The notes beneath the pieces are model-generated. The model was not told where the DNA came from. It made no database searches and worked only from the letters and a program-made list of their open reading frames with translations. The position numbers and the translations under genes are program-made. A DNA stretch of 64,000 nucleotides, taken from positions 1-64,000 of the forward strand of contig JAIXMQ010000025.1 of assembly GCA_025716855.1 (NCBI GenBank), read 5' to 3'. This DNA comes from Pilaira anomala. Taxonomy: Eukaryota; Mucoromycota; Mucoromycetes; Mucorales; Mucoraceae. Positions 62,840 to 64,000 of this stretch are shown piece after piece (the first letter of the stretch is position 1; each line of letters opens with the position of its first letter).

Positions 62840-63626
62840 TAAAGTTTGTAACTTCGATAGTATATCCGAATTTTACTCAAAGAAAAATTTGATTTTGAAT
62901 TGCATTGGTAGATCGTATCTATCTTAATATACGTTTTTAATAGATGCTCTATGAGCATATAGAGACTCAGTGGGCCGGAACCACTAAATGTCATCCACCC
63001 ACTTTCCTATAGTTGTAAATAATGAGACACTTTTCAATAATACAACACGAAGCTCCGTGATGCATTTGACATCATAATTAAACCACTATAGAGGTGATCA
63101 TTTGATTTTATCTTGGTTATCTCTACGCGATATTGACTTTGAAACTCAAGCATTCAATAGTAATATAAACAAAAAAAATTTTTTTTTTTTCTTTTTAAAA
63201 TACTAACGTAAAGTAAATAAATTTATTAATCGAAAACAAAATAGTATGATGTCTACATATTTTTTTTTAAGCTTACGTGCATATTCAAATTGGGAACATT
63301 AGGGTCTGGACACCATTTAATATATTTCTGTTTGTGAAACAGAAGCAAAATAGACAGTTATGTGTGTATACATACCACATATATATTAATTCATGTACAA
63401 AATTCTTTAATAAAAAGGTTGCCATGTTCAGAGAGTACGGGTCAAGACGGTGTTATAAAATATAGCGATAGGGAGGGGGTAGTGTAGTAATATTCAATAT
63501 TGTATATAAGCATAAGATAGTGATGGTATTTTTTATAGTTATCTTTAGTAAACAAGAAAGGAGCTAAACCAAAAAACAAATTCATATCCTTTATTTATTT
63601 TTTTTTAGTTACATGTTATTGGTTCG

Positions 63627-63921
63627 CTTTTTTCTTTATACATAGAATAAAGTTAAGTAAACATTGTCTCTCAGAGTTCTTGAGAAAAAAAAAATTTTTT
63701 TTTATTGACATGTGTTACAGAACCACAATATTCTAACCAATTCATGCATTTTTTTTATGTAATACATCAACTTCATATGCTATATTTTTTTTTACTTATA
63801 CATTGAATAAAGCTAAATATACATTGCCTCTTAGAGTTCTTGATAAGAAAAAAATTTTTTTTTGTTGATATGTGTTACAAAACATCCATGTTCTAGCCGC
63901 CTCATGGATTTTATTATAAAT
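63627..63921. repeat. Tandem duplication, two copies of about 145 bp
   Basis: Copies at about 63627-63768 and 63778-63921 share TATACATTGAATAAAG-like, ACATTG-CTCT-AGAGTTCTTGA, AAATTTTTTTTT and GATATGTGTTACA-AAC words in the same order, with roughly one difference in six. Confidence 0.75.
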
Positions 63922-64000
63922 ACATTGTTTTTTTTTTCATGTATTTTTTTTTTTCTCTTTTCCTCATACATAACAGCTTTTAAAATGGTTATCTTACCAA

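Larger units (their letters stand above)
60249..64000. other. Repeat-rich terminal region without recognised genes
   Basis: Holds the solo repeat at 60575-61260, a poly-T run of about 46 at 62101-62147, a 9-bp tandem stretch near 62603-62640 (GACGTCTTT-type units) and a tandem duplication at 63627-63921. Minus-strand DNA near 62280-62470 looks weakly coding (YLVIDLDNNPV..., LGLRVTWGKNHND) but is interrupted by stops. The last bases read TTGGTAAGAT on the minus strand, a possible splice donor of a gene beginning beyond the window. Confidence 0.5.

Overview
The window is a 64 kb piece of an AT-rich, intron-rich fungal chromosome. The organism is most likely an early-diverging fungus of the Mucorales (Mucoromycota). 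The evidence is short GT-AG introns with very long poly-T acceptor tracts, a homocitrate synthase (fungal lysine pathway), a SUR2-type sphinganine hydroxylase, TRA1, PRP39, an RTT107-like BRCT protein and a type II membrane GH5 glucanase. I rebuilt exon structures by hand from splice sites and protein-family conservation. In every complete gene the reading phases close exactly.

Layout, left to right. 1-1133: guanine deaminase (-, cut by the window edge). 2052-3815: ENT3/CLINT1-type epsin (-). 5448-7329: UGP1 UDP-glucose pyrophosphorylase (+). 7493-8240: FYV7/TAP26 rRNA-processing factor (-). 8528-10481: Golgi pH regulator GPHR (-). 11151-12424: DCUN1D4/5-like neddylation factor (-). 12803-13987: SUR2 (-). 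A gene-poor stretch follows, with one tRNA-Cys at 17197-17269. 18402-19478: single-domain globin with a C-terminal CaaX box (-). 19602-24271: class I methyltransferase gene (-), split in its first exon by a 3.0 kb CACTA-like transposon (21116-24125). 26941-28005: NTF2/SigF-like protein (+). 28088-29947: exo-1,3-beta-glucanase (-). 30193-31015: YPT1/RAB1 (-). 33874-35421: sugar transporter (+). 36309-38474: PRP39 (+). 38612-40608: RTT107-like four-BRCT protein (-). About 2.5 kb of alternating inverted-repeat modules lie at 41.3-43.9 kb. 44788-46221: homocitrate synthase (+). 46974-47225: NDUFA4/MLRQ-type protein (+). 48030-60248: TRA1 (-). The last 3.7 kb is repeat-rich and without recognised genes.

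The genes are mostly unrelated housekeeping genes, each with its own promoter; I see no biosynthetic or defence cluster. Loose links exist: ENT3, GPHR and YPT1 all act in Golgi traffic; UGP1, the glucanase and the sugar transporter all concern sugar or wall-glucan metabolism.

The most notable points are four. (1) The CACTA insertion has 11-bp terminal inverted repeats and a 3-bp ATT duplication, and the host reading frame closes perfectly across it. (2) The globin carries a predicted prenylation signal. (3) Very small exons of 7, 10, 14, 17 and 19 nt recur in five different genes. (4) A repeat module is arranged in alternating orientation. Assignments rest on my reading of motifs and remembered family features; no database search was run.
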